64,000 bases of DNA from JAJFJD01 sp965228695 (GCA_965228695.1 CBDDIB010000002.1:2542001-2606000), one strand, 5' to 3'; numbered from the stretch's first letter, positions 1 through 8,972 are shown. A program made the numbers and translations. The notes: generated from the sequence alone by a model not told the origin.

Positions 1-479
1 ATCAGGTCGGGCTGTTCCGGACGAACATGCCGGATGGCGATATCGGCCTCGCGGAGCTGCAGGTCGCGAATATCGTTCGCCGCGACGACATCGATCTCCA
101 GCAAGGGGGCGATCTCGCGTAACCGTTCCAGGGCCGGCGGCAGGGTATGGGCCGACATCACGTCCGAAGCCGTGATCCGCACTTGCCCGTCGATCGTCTG
201 CGATTGCCCGGACGCGGTCAGCGATATCCGGTTCGCCGCGTCGCACATGGCCCGGACGTGGTCCAAAAGTTCGACGCCGGATGGCGTCAAGACGAGCGAT
301 TTGCCGACGCGGTCGAAAAGCAGAATACCAAGGTCTTCCTCCAACGCCGCGACCTGTCGGCCAAGCGTCGGCTGCGTGAGGCCGAGTGCCCGGGCCGCGG
401 CGGAAAGCGAACCTTCCTCGACGGTTGCCAGGAACGCACGCGCTTGGTTCCAGTCGAAAGCAACGGATTGCCAATTCAT
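1..479 (-). CDS. LysR-family transcriptional regulator, partial (N-terminal part)
   Basis: DNA-binding regulator, cut by the window edge; 159 codons are visible. Residues 1-65 form the winged helix-turn-helix of LysR proteins (MNWQSVAFDWNQARAFLATV start, then EGSLSAAARALGLTQPTLGR as the recognition-helix region). After about residue 90 the effector-binding domain begins (VRITASDVMSAHTLP). The ATG at 479 fits the usual LysR N-terminus; an in-frame ATG at 491 would add only four residues. It is divergent from the methyltransferase starting at 565, the classical arrangement for a LysR protein controlling its neighbour and itself. The effector cannot be inferred. Confidence 0.92.
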   Translation of the reverse strand, partial: MNWQSVAFDWNQARAFLATVEEGSLSAAARALGLTQPTLGRQVAALEEDLGILLFDRVGKSLVLTPSGVELLDHVRAMCDAANRISLTASGQSQTIDGQVRITASDVMSAHTLPPALERLREIAPLLEIDVVAANDIRDLQLREADIAIRHVRPEQPDL

Positions 480-540
480 GCATATATGCATATCAGAAAG
501 ACGAATTTCGGCAATTTATATTCTACATGTGCATATGTAT
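479..540. promoter_or_regulatory. Divergent promoter/operator region with two AT-rich palindromes
   Basis: Between the LysR start and the methyltransferase the sequence becomes AT-rich. It holds a perfect 12-bp palindrome, TGCATATATGCA (479-490), and a 16-bp near-palindrome TACATGTGCATATGTA (524-539, 14 of 16 positions symmetric). Both share the core TGCATAT. LysR proteins usually bind such paired sites between divergent genes, so these are the likely operators; this is inference from position and symmetry. Confidence 0.45.
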
Positions 541-564
541 TCCTTCCCGCGAAGGAGACGACAC

Positions 565-1197
565 ATGCAAACCGCCGCAGAGTTTTGGGACAAGGTCGCC
601 CCGAAATACGCCAAATCCCCGATCTCGGATATGGAGGCCTACACCTATACGCTGGACCGGACCCGCAGTTATCTCGCGCCGAACGATACGGTTCTGGAAG
701 TGGGCTGCGGGACCGGGGCGACCGCGTTGCTGTTGGCCGACGGGGTCGGGCACATCACGGCCAGCGACGTTTCGCCCAACATGATTGCGGTGGGGGTGGA
801 GAAAGCGCGGGAACAGGGCGTTTCGAATGTTGACTTCGTTACCGCCGACCTCTTTGACGGTGTCCTCGACGGCGAGCTCTACGATGCGGTTTTGGCGCAC
901 AACATGCTGCATCTTCTGGAAGACATTCCGGCGGCGATACGCCGGATCGGCGGCCTGCTTAAACCCGGCGGTATTTTTATCTCCAAAACCGTTTGCCGCC
1001 CCGGCGCCGGCTCACCGCTGAAGTACCGGTTGATGAGGGTGATCCTGCCGCTCATGCAGATGGTCGGAAAGGCGCCCCACGTGAATTTCATGGAGATCGA
1101 AGACCTCGAGGATTGCATCGCGTCAGCGGGTTTCAAGATCCTTGAATCCGGAAACCATCCGCCGCCCAGCCGTTACATCGTTGCACGAAAATTATAG
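565..1197 (+). CDS. Class I SAM-dependent methyltransferase
   Basis: A 210-residue Rossmann-fold methyltransferase. Motif I, VLEVGCGTG, is at residues 43-51, followed by an acidic strand end (ITASDVSPNM) and the motif-IV region YDAVLAHNMLHLLED; a post-motif LKPGG is present near residue 130. The start is the ATG at 565, preceded by GAAGGAGA (551-558); the same frame is open far upstream but that stretch is antisense to the LysR gene. The substrate is not evident; the family includes ubiquinone/menaquinone and small-molecule methylases. It is probably the target of the divergent LysR regulator. Confidence 0.88.
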   Translation: MQTAAEFWDKVAPKYAKSPISDMEAYTYTLDRTRSYLAPNDTVLEVGCGTGATALLLADGVGHITASDVSPNMIAVGVEKAREQGVSNVDFVTADLFDGVLDGELYDAVLAHNMLHLLEDIPAAIRRIGGLLKPGGIFISKTVCRPGAGSPLKYRLMRVILPLMQMVGKAPHVNFMEIEDLEDCIASAGFKILESGNHPPPSRYIVARKL

Positions 1198-1263
1198 GGC
1201 GTTGCGCGCCGCATGATACGCTGGTTGCCGGAACGGCGGGGCACGAAAAGCGACGGCAGCGGG

Positions 1264-2127
1264 ATGGAACCGATAACGGCTATCGATATCAGCAGTGAAA
1301 TGGCGGAAGGGTTTGCCCTGCCGCCGGGCGGCATTCCGGTCGACGTTCTTTCCCGGCTGTCGCTGCCGGACACGGGTCTACGACTCCACCCCCGCCAGAC
1401 CGGCCCACGGTTCGATGATGCGGTGTTGCCGCATATCAGCTCCGTGCATCTATCCTGCGGCCTGCATTCCGGCGATCCGGTGTTGATGCAGCGGTTGTTG
1501 CCGCAGCTTGTGGAGCGCGGGATTCAGATCGGCGCGCATCCGTCCTATCCCGACGTCTTCAACTTCGGACAGGCTCGCATCGACCTTTCGCATGACGAAC
1601 TGGTGGCCGTGCTGTTGTATCAATTCGGCGCGCTGCAGGGCGTCCTGCGGCAGGTCGATACGTCCATTCGGCACGTTAAATGCCATGGAGCGCTGTCATT
1701 CGACGTCGCATATGAACGGTGGGCTTGCGACGCGATGAGCGAGGCCATTCGGCTGTTCGACCCGTCGATGGTCTTGGTCCTGATGGCCGGTTCGCCGAGC
1801 GTGCGATGGGCCCGGGACGCTGGCATCACGGTGATCGAAGAGGGATTCCTGGATCGCCGGTATGGACCGGAGGGACGCTTGGTATCGCGACACGATCCGC
1901 GGGCATTGCACGACCGCCCCGAGGACGCCGCCCGTCAGCTTATCGACTTTGTCAAACACGGCCGGGTGACCGCGGTCGATGGCACGCATGTCGCGCTTCG
2001 TCCGCGGACATTCTGCCTGCACAGCGATACCCCGGCCGCCGGCGCGTTCGCCGCCGCGATCCGTGATGCCGTCGAGCGCGAAGGCCTGACGATCCGGCCG
2101 TTGTCGGACTTGATGGTAGAGGATTAG
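1264..2127 (+). CDS. LamB/YcsF family protein (5-oxoprolinase subunit A-like)
   Basis: A 287-residue homologue of the LamB/YcsF (PxpA) family, whose characterised members take part in ATP-dependent 5-oxoproline cleavage with PxpB and PxpC. Recognisable blocks: IDISSEMAEGF at the N-terminus (family consensus resembles DLNSDLGEGFG), VHLSCGLHSGDP (consensus NIACGFHAGDP), IGAHPSYPDVFNFG, VKCHGAL and EEGFLDRRYGPEGRLVSR. The usual N-terminal acidic and Cys/His positions are thus altered but still recognisable. The ATG at 1264 fits the family N-terminus; an in-frame ATG at 1213 lacks a ribosome binding site. No PxpB/PxpC genes are adjacent; hydantoinase-type HyuA/HyuB genes lie far downstream (41792-45615). 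Confidence 0.85.
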   Translation: MEPITAIDISSEMAEGFALPPGGIPVDVLSRLSLPDTGLRLHPRQTGPRFDDAVLPHISSVHLSCGLHSGDPVLMQRLLPQLVERGIQIGAHPSYPDVFNFGQARIDLSHDELVAVLLYQFGALQGVLRQVDTSIRHVKCHGALSFDVAYERWACDAMSEAIRLFDPSMVLVLMAGSPSVRWARDAGITVIEEGFLDRRYGPEGRLVSRHDPRALHDRPEDAARQLIDFVKHGRVTAVDGTHVALRPRTFCLHSDTPAAGAFAAAIRDAVEREGLTIRPLSDLMVED

Positions 2128-2503
2128 CCGCTGTTCCGCCGTCGGCGTAAACGGAACCGCAACGCCGGTTTATCCGGTAGGCCGGTCTTGCCGGAATCGA
2201 CTCCGTATTCGGGAACATTTCTCAGCTGGCGAAGGAACACGGACCGAACCGAGTCGGTCGATTGCTGGCGTATGAATTGCGGTCTCGGGCGCCGGTGTCC
2301 GGTTTTCGATTGTCCCGGCGCGGTCTGGGCGCGCTTTACGAACGCCGCCACGTCAACGATTTCGCGTGTCTTCGAATTGTCATGGCAATTGGACGCAACT
2401 TCCGGTCAAACCGGCTTGCCGTCCTCGTGGCGACCTGTAACTCTAATTGGAGAAACAGGCTGCGGAACAATCCGCGACGAGACCGGCGGTGGGGGAGGGG
2501 TTC
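2128..2503. other. Gene-free stretch
   Basis: About 375 bases without a convincing gene. Several short overlapping frames are open but their arginine-rich, compositionally biased translations look like noise from high-GC sequence. The stretch has many CCGG words and ends with the purine-rich GGGAGGGG (2493-2500) that serves as ribosome binding site for the next gene. Promoter elements for the downstream pair presumably lie here but I cannot place them. Confidence 0.5.
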
Positions 2504-3202
2504 ATGGCAGATACCATCGATCTGGCGATCGGCAATGTGCGAACCACGGCTTTGACGGCACTACCGGCGGGAGGCGGCTCCGTTCCGGGCGTTGTCATCA
2601 CTTTCCATCGTGGCGGGCTCGATGAATTCACCGCCTGGCTCGCCGACGATTTGGCCGCGAACGGATACGCCGCGATCGCGCCGAACCATTACCATGTCCT
2701 ACCCGACGGGGTCAGCGTCGACGACCGACGCGACTATCTCACCGACGAGCAGATGGCCTTCGATATCGAGACATCCGCGGACTGGCTCGCGGAACAGGAT
2801 CGGGTGGACGGGACCCGTCTCGCCCTGATCGGCCATTGCATGGGTGGGCGGACGACCCTCGTCGGGCTGGCCGCTTTTCCCGAGCGTTGGCGTTGCGGCT
2901 GCGATTGGTACGGCGGGCGGATTTTCAGCACAATGGGCAACGTTCCGTCACCGGCGGACCGGATCGGCGATATCGCCTGTCCGGTTGCGGGATTCTTCGG
3001 CAACGACGATGCCGATCCGTCGCCCGATGACGTGGATCGGCTCGATGCGCTTCTGACCGGCCACGGGATAGGGCATGAGTTTCACCGCTATGACGATGCC
3101 GGGCATGCGTTCATGAACTTCACGTCGGACAATCATCGAGAGGCGGCGGCGCGGGACTCCTGGGCCAAGGCGCTGGACTTCCTGGAGCGCCATTTGAAAT
3201 AA
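2504..3202 (+). CDS. Dienelactone hydrolase family protein
   Basis: A 232-residue alpha/beta hydrolase of the dienelactone hydrolase family. The nucleophile elbow is GHCMGG (Cys112), a Cys as in carboxymethylenebutenolidase rather than the Ser of most esterases. A candidate acid lies in GNDDADPSPDD and the catalytic His in DDAGHAFMNF near residue 206. The ATG at 2504 has GGGAGGGG just upstream and is preferred to an in-frame ATG at 2447. It lies 22 bases before the LLM oxidoreductase, so the two are probably co-transcribed. The family cleaves dienelactones in chloroaromatic degradation, but many members act on other lactones or esters. Confidence 0.88.
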   Translation: MADTIDLAIGNVRTTALTALPAGGGSVPGVVITFHRGGLDEFTAWLADDLAANGYAAIAPNHYHVLPDGVSVDDRRDYLTDEQMAFDIETSADWLAEQDRVDGTRLALIGHCMGGRTTLVGLAAFPERWRCGCDWYGGRIFSTMGNVPSPADRIGDIACPVAGFFGNDDADPSPDDVDRLDALLTGHGIGHEFHRYDDAGHAFMNFTSDNHREAAARDSWAKALDFLERHLK

Positions 3203-3224
3203 GGACGAAAGGACCGGCTCGGCC

Positions 3225-4256
3225 GTGCAGTTTACGCTTTTCATCAACCCCGAACATCCGCCGGGTGACGCGTTCGATCGACGCTTCGAGGAACACCGCG
3301 AACAGGTGCGGGTGGCGCGGCAAGTCGGTTTCGACGGCGTCGCTGTCGGGCATCACCTGTCATATGGATCGGCGGCATGGTTTCCGCCCTTGGAAACGCT
3401 CATGGGACTCGCCGCGGAGGCCGAAGGCATGTCGCTGGCGACCTGCATGCTCGTGCTGCCGCTCTTCCACCCCCTGCATGTCGCCCAACAGGCGGCGCTG
3501 CTGGATATCATGTCTGGCGGGCGGTTGGTGCTGGGCGTCGCCCCCGGCTGGCAGGAGGATGAGTTCAACGTCGTCGGCGTGAACCACAAGACCCGGATCA
3601 GCCGGTTCGTCGAGTCGCTTGGCATCGTGCAACGCCTGTTCGCGGAGGACGGCGTCACCGTCGATGGAAAGCACTTTCAGATCGAGGATCTGACGCTGGC
3701 GCTCAAACCCGTGCAACGGCCGCGGCCGCCGATGTGGTACGGCGGCAGCGTGACGCGCGCGGTGGAGCGGGTTGCCCGGCTGGCCGATACCGGCCTTGGC
3801 GACAGCTGGGTCGCGTCGTCGCACCTGACGGAGGATGTCATCACCGAGCAGGCGACGATTTTCCGCGAGACCTTGGCCGAGCAGGGCAAGCCGATGCCGG
3901 AAACTTTTCCGCTGCTGCGCAATGTCGTCGTGGCGCCGGACCGGCAGACGGCGTTGCGCGACGCCGGGCCGTTTCTCGAAGCGAGTTACAAGGTGTTCGG
4001 ACAGTGGGGCCTCTTCACCGACGTCGTGGGCGCCGGGAAAGCGCAACTCGATCTCGAGGAATTGATCGCCGGCCGGGTGATCATCGGGTCGCCGGAAGAG
4101 TGCGCCGGGGAACTCGTGACGCTCGCCCGGAAAACGGGATTCTCGCGATTGATCGCCCGCGTGCAGTGGATGGGCATGGATCAGAAACTTGTGCTTCGGA
4201 CAATCGAACTGCTGGCCGACCGCGTTTTGCCCCTGATGCGGAAAGAGCTGGGCTGA
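3225..4256 (+). CDS. LLM class flavin-dependent oxidoreductase
   Basis: A 343-residue bacterial-luciferase-like (LLM) TIM-barrel protein that would use FMN or F420. Family features: FDGVAVGHHLSYG early, LVLPLFHPLHVAQQAALLD, GRLVLGVAPGWQEDEFNVVG, PMWYGGSVTRAVERVARLAD and a C-terminal VIIGSPEECAGEL. It starts with GTG at 3225, 11 bases after AAAGGA. Immediately downstream of the dienelactone-hydrolase-like gene, so it may oxygenate or reduce the same compound. Alternatives within the family (alkane monooxygenase, F420-dependent dehydrogenase) cannot be separated by eye. Confidence 0.9.
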   Translation: MQFTLFINPEHPPGDAFDRRFEEHREQVRVARQVGFDGVAVGHHLSYGSAAWFPPLETLMGLAAEAEGMSLATCMLVLPLFHPLHVAQQAALLDIMSGGRLVLGVAPGWQEDEFNVVGVNHKTRISRFVESLGIVQRLFAEDGVTVDGKHFQIEDLTLALKPVQRPRPPMWYGGSVTRAVERVARLADTGLGDSWVASSHLTEDVITEQATIFRETLAEQGKPMPETFPLLRNVVVAPDRQTALRDAGPFLEASYKVFGQWGLFTDVVGAGKAQLDLEELIAGRVIIGSPEECAGELVTLARKTGFSRLIARVQWMGMDQKLVLRTIELLADRVLPLMRKELG

Positions 4257-4308
4257 TCAAAAGCTTCCAGCCTGTTCTTCAAGTATTATTAACTCGGTCG
4301 ATTGCCGG

Positions 4309-6282
4309 TCAATCCGGCTTCTCGAGTTTCGCTTCCTTGGCCGCATTCGACCCCTCGGGCGGATAGTCCAGGCGGTCCGCCATCTCTTCCTTCTGGTCCG
4401 GTGTGTAGTCGGGGAACGGCAGCGCATCCTCCTCGCGCCAGCGCTGTACTTCGGCGGCGGCGGCCTTGCCCCGCTCGGCGTCGAGACCGCCGTCGCGCGC
4501 CAGATACGCGGTTTGCGAGGGGAAAGCGAAGTCGGTGCCCGATTCCTTGATCGTGTCGATGACGCGCAGGAGGACGTCTTCGCGGATCGCCGAGAACTCG
4601 GGGAAGAGGCGGGTGTTGGCGAAGGCGAAGATCTCGATATCGAGCGAATAGGCGCCGAAGCCGACGAAGCGGACGCGCAGCGGCACGGGCAGCATTCGGG
4701 GATGCGCGATCAGCAATTCCCGCACCTTGGCCAGAACATACCGCAGCTGCTCCGGCGTGGTCTCGTAGCGCAGGCCGATCGTCGTGCGCAGCATCATGCG
4801 GTCCCGCATCGTGAAATTCACCAGGTTCATCTTGGCGAATTCGGCATTCGGCACGGTTATCAGTTTGCGGTCGATCGACCGGATGCGGGTCGACCGCAAG
4901 CCGATATTCTCGACCCGGCCGCGCAGACTGCCGAATTCGCAGAGATCGCCGACCCGGACCGGCCGATCGCTGTACAGCATGATCCCACCGATCAGATTCT
5001 CGATCGTCGGCTGGGCCGCGAGGGCGAGCGCCAAGCCGCCGACGCCGAGACCGGCGAGCAGGGGGATGACGGGAATGCCGAGACGCTCGGCCCCGAAAAA
5101 CACCAAAGTGATCGCCACCGCGCTGCTGAGGACCCGAAAAAGGACGCGCAGCATATTGGCGTCAATGCTGTTGGAATCGATCCGGGGCGTAGCGATGATC
5201 GATTCCGCGATACCGATCCCGACGACCACCGCGAGCCAGGCGGATGTGAGATAAAATAGGGCGACCAACGTGAAGACGATCGTGTCGGCAACCTGGCCGG
5301 TGACGTTCACCACATCGATCGACAGGTACCGGACCAGCAGCAGGCTCAGCATGATGACGGTCGGCAGGAGCAATCGCCGCCAGGCGCGTTTCTGCAGCGA
5401 TTCCGGGACCGTCCATCGATTGCACAGGCTTTGGAACGCGCAGGGCAGGAAGATACCGATCACGACCGACAGGGCGAGACCGATCCATTGCCAGAGCGTG
5501 GGACCATGGAACGGCGTCCGCGCCCATTCCGGCAGGTCCCACAGCCAGTGAAGCCATTTCGGCGGCAACAACTTGCCCGGCGTCGTGATGTAGAATTCGT
5601 AGAAGCCCTCGGTCGTTGTCGTTTGATAGGGTAGCGCTCGGACCTTGGGGTAAAACTCGTCAACCCGCGCCACCGTGTCGACGCTGAACAGGAACTCTCC
5701 GACGCGGGCACCCTCGGCAACCCTTGCGATGACGATTTCCGTCCCGGGTATGCGCCACTGCTCGATCTCGTTGGCCTTCGCCGCCGCCCTGTCGGGGATC
5801 GCCTCCAAGTTAGGCAGGTTGATCCGATCCAAGATTTCTTTCAGCAGCAGTACTTTTTCCAGGCCGATGTCCTGAACCGAGGTCGGCGGAATGTCGCTGA
5901 GGTCGAGGGTGCGTATGGCACGGGCCAACGCGTCTTCCGCCTGCCGGACCTGCTTCTCGACCGCTTCCGTCGTAAATAGACCCCGCTCCGTCATATGCGT
6001 GAATTGCGCGGACTGCAGAATGGTGAAGGCTTCCGTGACGCTTTCGAGGAATGTCTTCAGCGTCGCTTGCGGGCTGGTCGTGTCCGCCGGGCGCAGCGGG
6101 TTGGCGTCCGGGGCGGCGATCGCCGGCCCCGCCGAAAGCAACAGGAAGGCGGCAACAAGCAGCCAGGCTGATTTCACGAAGATTGGCCATTGCCGGCACG
6201 GAGTCCCGTGACTCGGCAAAAATTTTGTGAAGGGGTGTGATTGGCCAAATTCGGCTCCCTTGGTCTTGATTGGAATTGCCAT
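4309..6282 (-). CDS. MscS-family mechanosensitive ion channel
   Basis: A 657-residue membrane protein. After a possible signal sequence (hydrophobic residues 36-56 ending SAGPAIAA) comes a periplasmic domain to about residue 265, then four hydrophobic segments (roughly 268-288, 306-325, 333-362, 380-420) and the MscS pore/beta region: GLGVGGLALALAAQPTIENL, then YSDRPVRVGD, RGRVENIGLRSTRIR and VPNAEFAKM. This is the conserved pore-lining helix and the following beta domain, so it should be a tension-gated channel protecting against osmotic downshift. The start is uncertain: ATG 6282 leaves about 35 residues before the signal-like segment, while an in-frame GTG at 6177 would place it at the N-terminus. 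It converges with the LLM gene. Confidence 0.9.
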   Translation of the reverse strand: MAIPIKTKGAEFGQSHPFTKFLPSHGTPCRQWPIFVKSAWLLVAAFLLLSAGPAIAAPDANPLRPADTTSPQATLKTFLESVTEAFTILQSAQFTHMTERGLFTTEAVEKQVRQAEDALARAIRTLDLSDIPPTSVQDIGLEKVLLLKEILDRINLPNLEAIPDRAAAKANEIEQWRIPGTEIVIARVAEGARVGEFLFSVDTVARVDEFYPKVRALPYQTTTTEGFYEFYITTPGKLLPPKWLHWLWDLPEWARTPFHGPTLWQWIGLALSVVIGIFLPCAFQSLCNRWTVPESLQKRAWRRLLLPTVIMLSLLLVRYLSIDVVNVTGQVADTIVFTLVALFYLTSAWLAVVVGIGIAESIIATPRIDSNSIDANMLRVLFRVLSSAVAITLVFFGAERLGIPVIPLLAGLGVGGLALALAAQPTIENLIGGIMLYSDRPVRVGDLCEFGSLRGRVENIGLRSTRIRSIDRKLITVPNAEFAKMNLVNFTMRDRMMLRTTIGLRYETTPEQLRYVLAKVRELLIAHPRMLPVPLRVRFVGFGAYSLDIEIFAFANTRLFPEFSAIREDVLLRVIDTIKESGTDFAFPSQTAYLARDGGLDAERGKAAAAEVQRWREEDALPFPDYTPDQKEEMADRLDYPPEGSNAAKEAKLEKPD

Positions 6283-6603
6283 CCGTTCGTGCCGACTCCC
6301 AGTGCATGAACAACCGCGAAGGAAGGGTACTATGAGCAGCGATTTAACATGTTTCGAGCGACCGCGCCGATTTTTCAGTGGTTGTAACGCTCGAAATTCC
6401 CGATTACCGAACCATTATTACAAGCGGCGACCGGCTTCATCTGCCAAAGTATCCTCACGAGGTCGTGAGTGCTTTCTGTACAATTCCGCCAGGGTTGTCC
6501 GCTAGCCAGCATGGCCGGCGACGATTGAGGATTGGCTGCTTCGGCACTGCCGGACTGTCGCCTCTACGATAACCCTAGGCGCTACGGAAGAACGAACGAA
6601 TCC
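6283..6603. other. Gene-poor divergent region; possible small ORF 6332-6505
   Basis: This is the intergenic region between the divergent MscS gene and the first ATP-grasp gene. It contains a 57-codon plus-strand frame at 6332-6505 with a good GGAAGGG ribosome-binding-like sequence at 6321-6327, but its translation (MSSDLTCFERPRRFFSG start) resembles nothing I recognise and its composition is unremarkable. Promoters for both flanking genes must lie here; I could not identify clear -35/-10 pairs. Confidence 0.3.
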
Positions 6604-7644
6604 ATGAATATCGTTTTCATCTGCGATCCCGAGCGGTACCCGCACGCCGACAATGACATCCCGGTTTGCTACAAGGCCGCGGCGCGCGATCCCAAGATCG
6701 ATCTTTTTCACCTGCCGGTTGCCAACGCAACCGGGGCCGATGAGGTCGAGGTCGTTCCGGTCGAGACGGGTGAACTCTCGCATGAGGCATTCCTCAATTT
6801 GAATGCGGCGCCCCGGCGAACGGTGCCGGTTACGGCGTTGGATGTGATATTTTGCCGGACGCTGAAGCCGTTTCCGGAAGGCCATCTCGATAGGCTCGGG
6901 CGATGGATTGGGAAGACCAAATTTCTCAACAACCCGCTCAACAAAAAAATACAGATTTCAGCGGGCTTCTTGAGCGGTCTGGCGCCGGACTATACCCCCG
7001 AAACGATCGTGACCGGGGAGGCTTCCGAACTCGACGCTTATCTTGCTCGGCATGGGACGGTCGTGGCGAAACGGCCGAACAGCACGAACGGTCTCGGCGT
7101 GTACAAGATTTGGCGCGAGGGCGGCGTATACCGGACGGATCATGTTCATGAAGGCGCGCATGAATTCCCCAACGCAGGTGCATTGCTGGATTATGTACGC
7201 GGCGTCTGGGAGGCCGTCGAACTCGTCCGGTTCCTACCCCGGGTCACGACCGGGGACAAGCGCGTGGTCGTGGTCGACGGTGAAATCTACGGGGCGTATA
7301 TCCGGAAATCCGCGAGTGGACACTGGGTGCACAATGTGAGTTCGTCGGACAGCCTGTGCTATCCCGCCGACGTCAGCGATTTTGAACGGAAGGCGGTGGC
7401 CGAAACGGTGCCGCTATATCGCGATTACGGATTCTACACACTCGGGTACGATTTTTTGATGAATGACGATGGCCGATGGCTTATCAGTGAGATCAATGTC
7501 GGCAATATTGGCGGCATTGCGCGTCTCGAACAGCTGACAGGTAGCTCATTTATGGACCGGTTTCTGTGTTGGATGGTCGAGTTCGGTGAGCGGCCGGAAT
7601 GCGATACGACCGCTCTCGAGCTAAGGACAAGCGGCCTCCGTTGA
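6604..7644 (+). CDS. ATP-grasp protein, glutathione synthetase-like (first of a tandem pair)
   Basis: A 346-residue ATP-grasp ligase. The N-terminal third (MNIVFICDPERYP start, hydrophobic strand then ladder) is a pre-ATP-grasp fold; KRPNSTNGLGVYKI carries the nucleotide-binding Lys and glycine-rich loop, and ISEINVGNIGG near residue 300 is the metal-binding strand with Glu and Asn, arranged as in prokaryotic glutathione synthetase. Members join a carboxylate to an amine through an acyl-phosphate. The start is the ATG at 6604, where the family-like sequence begins. It is followed 28 bases later by another ATP-grasp gene and then TRAP transporter genes. The amino acid or peptide substrate is unknown. 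Confidence 0.8.
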   Translation: MNIVFICDPERYPHADNDIPVCYKAAARDPKIDLFHLPVANATGADEVEVVPVETGELSHEAFLNLNAAPRRTVPVTALDVIFCRTLKPFPEGHLDRLGRWIGKTKFLNNPLNKKIQISAGFLSGLAPDYTPETIVTGEASELDAYLARHGTVVAKRPNSTNGLGVYKIWREGGVYRTDHVHEGAHEFPNAGALLDYVRGVWEAVELVRFLPRVTTGDKRVVVVDGEIYGAYIRKSASGHWVHNVSSSDSLCYPADVSDFERKAVAETVPLYRDYGFYTLGYDFLMNDDGRWLISEINVGNIGGIARLEQLTGSSFMDRFLCWMVEFGERPECDTTALELRTSGLR

Positions 7645-7672
7645 GGTTGGCCCGTCCGGTTCGACACGTCTA

Positions 7673-8587
7673 ATGAAACAAATCGCCGTATTCTTTGAGT
7701 ATCCGGGTGCGCTCGACTATCCGTTCGATAGCGTCCGGTATCTCAACACTCACCGCGAACTCGCCGCTGAGATCGAGGCGCTTGGCTGTGAATACCGCAT
7801 CGTCCGTCATTTGGACACCTATGAGGGGAAGGGCCGCTTCACAAAGAGCTGGCGGTTTCAGGATGGATGCGTCGTTGAAAACGGCCCGTTGCAAGCGGAT
7901 GTCGTATTCGACAAAGGGTGTTTCACGCCGGACGATTTCGATCCGGTTTTCAACTGCCGCGCGGTCAACCGCATCTGCACCGACAAGTGGGAGACCTACG
8001 GCCTCTTCGAAGCGCAATCGCCGTATTCCATTCTGGTTGAGTCGAAGACCGACCTTGCGGCGGCATTGGCATGCATTCAGACCGAACTCAAGGTCATCAA
8101 GCCGCTATCCGGATTGCAGGGCGAGGGCGTGCGGATTGAAACGTCGGAAGATCTCATGGCGAACGGTATCGACATGCCCGTCATTGTTCAGGAATTTCTC
8201 GACAGTAGCGGCGGGATCCCGGGGATCGTCGACGGCGTTCACGATTTTCGCGTCACGTTGCTGAACGGCGAGGTGATCTGCGCGCTCGTACGGAAACCGC
8301 CGCCTGGACAGCTTGTGGCGGCGATTGCCCGGGGCGCGACGATGTCGGTTGTCGAGCGGTCGTCCATCCCCGAATCCATGCTGGACATGGCGATGTTCGT
8401 CGACCGACGGTTCGAACGCTTTGGCCAACGGTTATTTTCGGTCGATATGGCGATGACCCCGGACGGGCCGCGGCTGATCGAACTGAATTCCCGCGTGGCC
8501 CTTCGCGAGAACAAGACGCATCCGGATTTCCGCCGGTTGAAAGAACTGCTGGCGGGCGTCTTGGTCGGCTTGGCGACCACTGGGTAG
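7673..8587 (+). CDS. ATP-grasp protein (second of a tandem pair)
   Basis: A 304-residue ATP-grasp protein, distinct in sequence from the preceding one. KVIKPLSGLQGEGVRI holds the ATP-binding Lys and glycine loop (about residues 142-157), PVIVQEFLDSSGGIPG is the hinge, DFRVTLLNGEVICALVRKPP the core strand with basic residue, and LIELNSRVALRENK near the C-terminus supplies the Mg2+-binding Glu and Asn. It is shorter than glutathione synthetase. Two adjacent non-identical ATP-grasp ligases suggest stepwise peptide-bond or amide formation in one pathway; this is inference. Confidence 0.75.
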   Translation: MKQIAVFFEYPGALDYPFDSVRYLNTHRELAAEIEALGCEYRIVRHLDTYEGKGRFTKSWRFQDGCVVENGPLQADVVFDKGCFTPDDFDPVFNCRAVNRICTDKWETYGLFEAQSPYSILVESKTDLAAALACIQTELKVIKPLSGLQGEGVRIETSEDLMANGIDMPVIVQEFLDSSGGIPGIVDGVHDFRVTLLNGEVICALVRKPPPGQLVAAIARGATMSVVERSSIPESMLDMAMFVDRRFERFGQRLFSVDMAMTPDGPRLIELNSRVALRENKTHPDFRRLKELLAGVLVGLATTG

Positions 8588-8972
8588 GCCGGGTCAACCG
8601 CCTGCTCGAGGATGTTTGGCGCCCACGCTGCCGGCTTTCCGGCGTGCGCGTGAACCGCAATCGGCGCAAGCGTTCGGTTGAAATCGACCACTTTTTCATG
8701 CATAGGGCGTAGCCCATGACGATAAGCGTCATGAGACTCAGTTCTGACGGTGCGAATTTCGGTGTTGCGATGACGGGTATGTTTTGAAATTATCAAATCA
8801 TATGAAATTGTTATCGTCGAGTTGCCGATTTGTGATGAGTGGGCGCATCGACCGGATGACACCTTCGAGCCGCTTATATTGAGATCCGGGATGAAGACAA
8901 GGTGATTAAGCACGAACTGAATCGCGCAAATCGAATGTTCTTCAACTCAAAATGTTAGCAAAGGGAGAAACC
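8588..8972. promoter_or_regulatory. Gene-free upstream region of the TRAP operon with an inverted repeat
   Basis: About 385 bases without a credible gene. The second half (from about 8750) is clearly AT-richer than its surroundings, as expected for a promoter region. At 8715-8733 there is a 7-bp inverted repeat CATGACG-ATAAG-CGTCATG; it is not followed by a T-run, so it looks more like an operator than a terminator. The TRAP binding protein's ribosome binding site AAGGGAGAAA lies at 8961-8970. Confidence 0.4.

Noticed and set aside
4304..4318. GCCGG-TCAAT-CCGGC as a bidirectional terminator between LLM and MscS genes
   Set aside because: Short stem partly inside the MscS coding end and no good T-tract; left uncalled.
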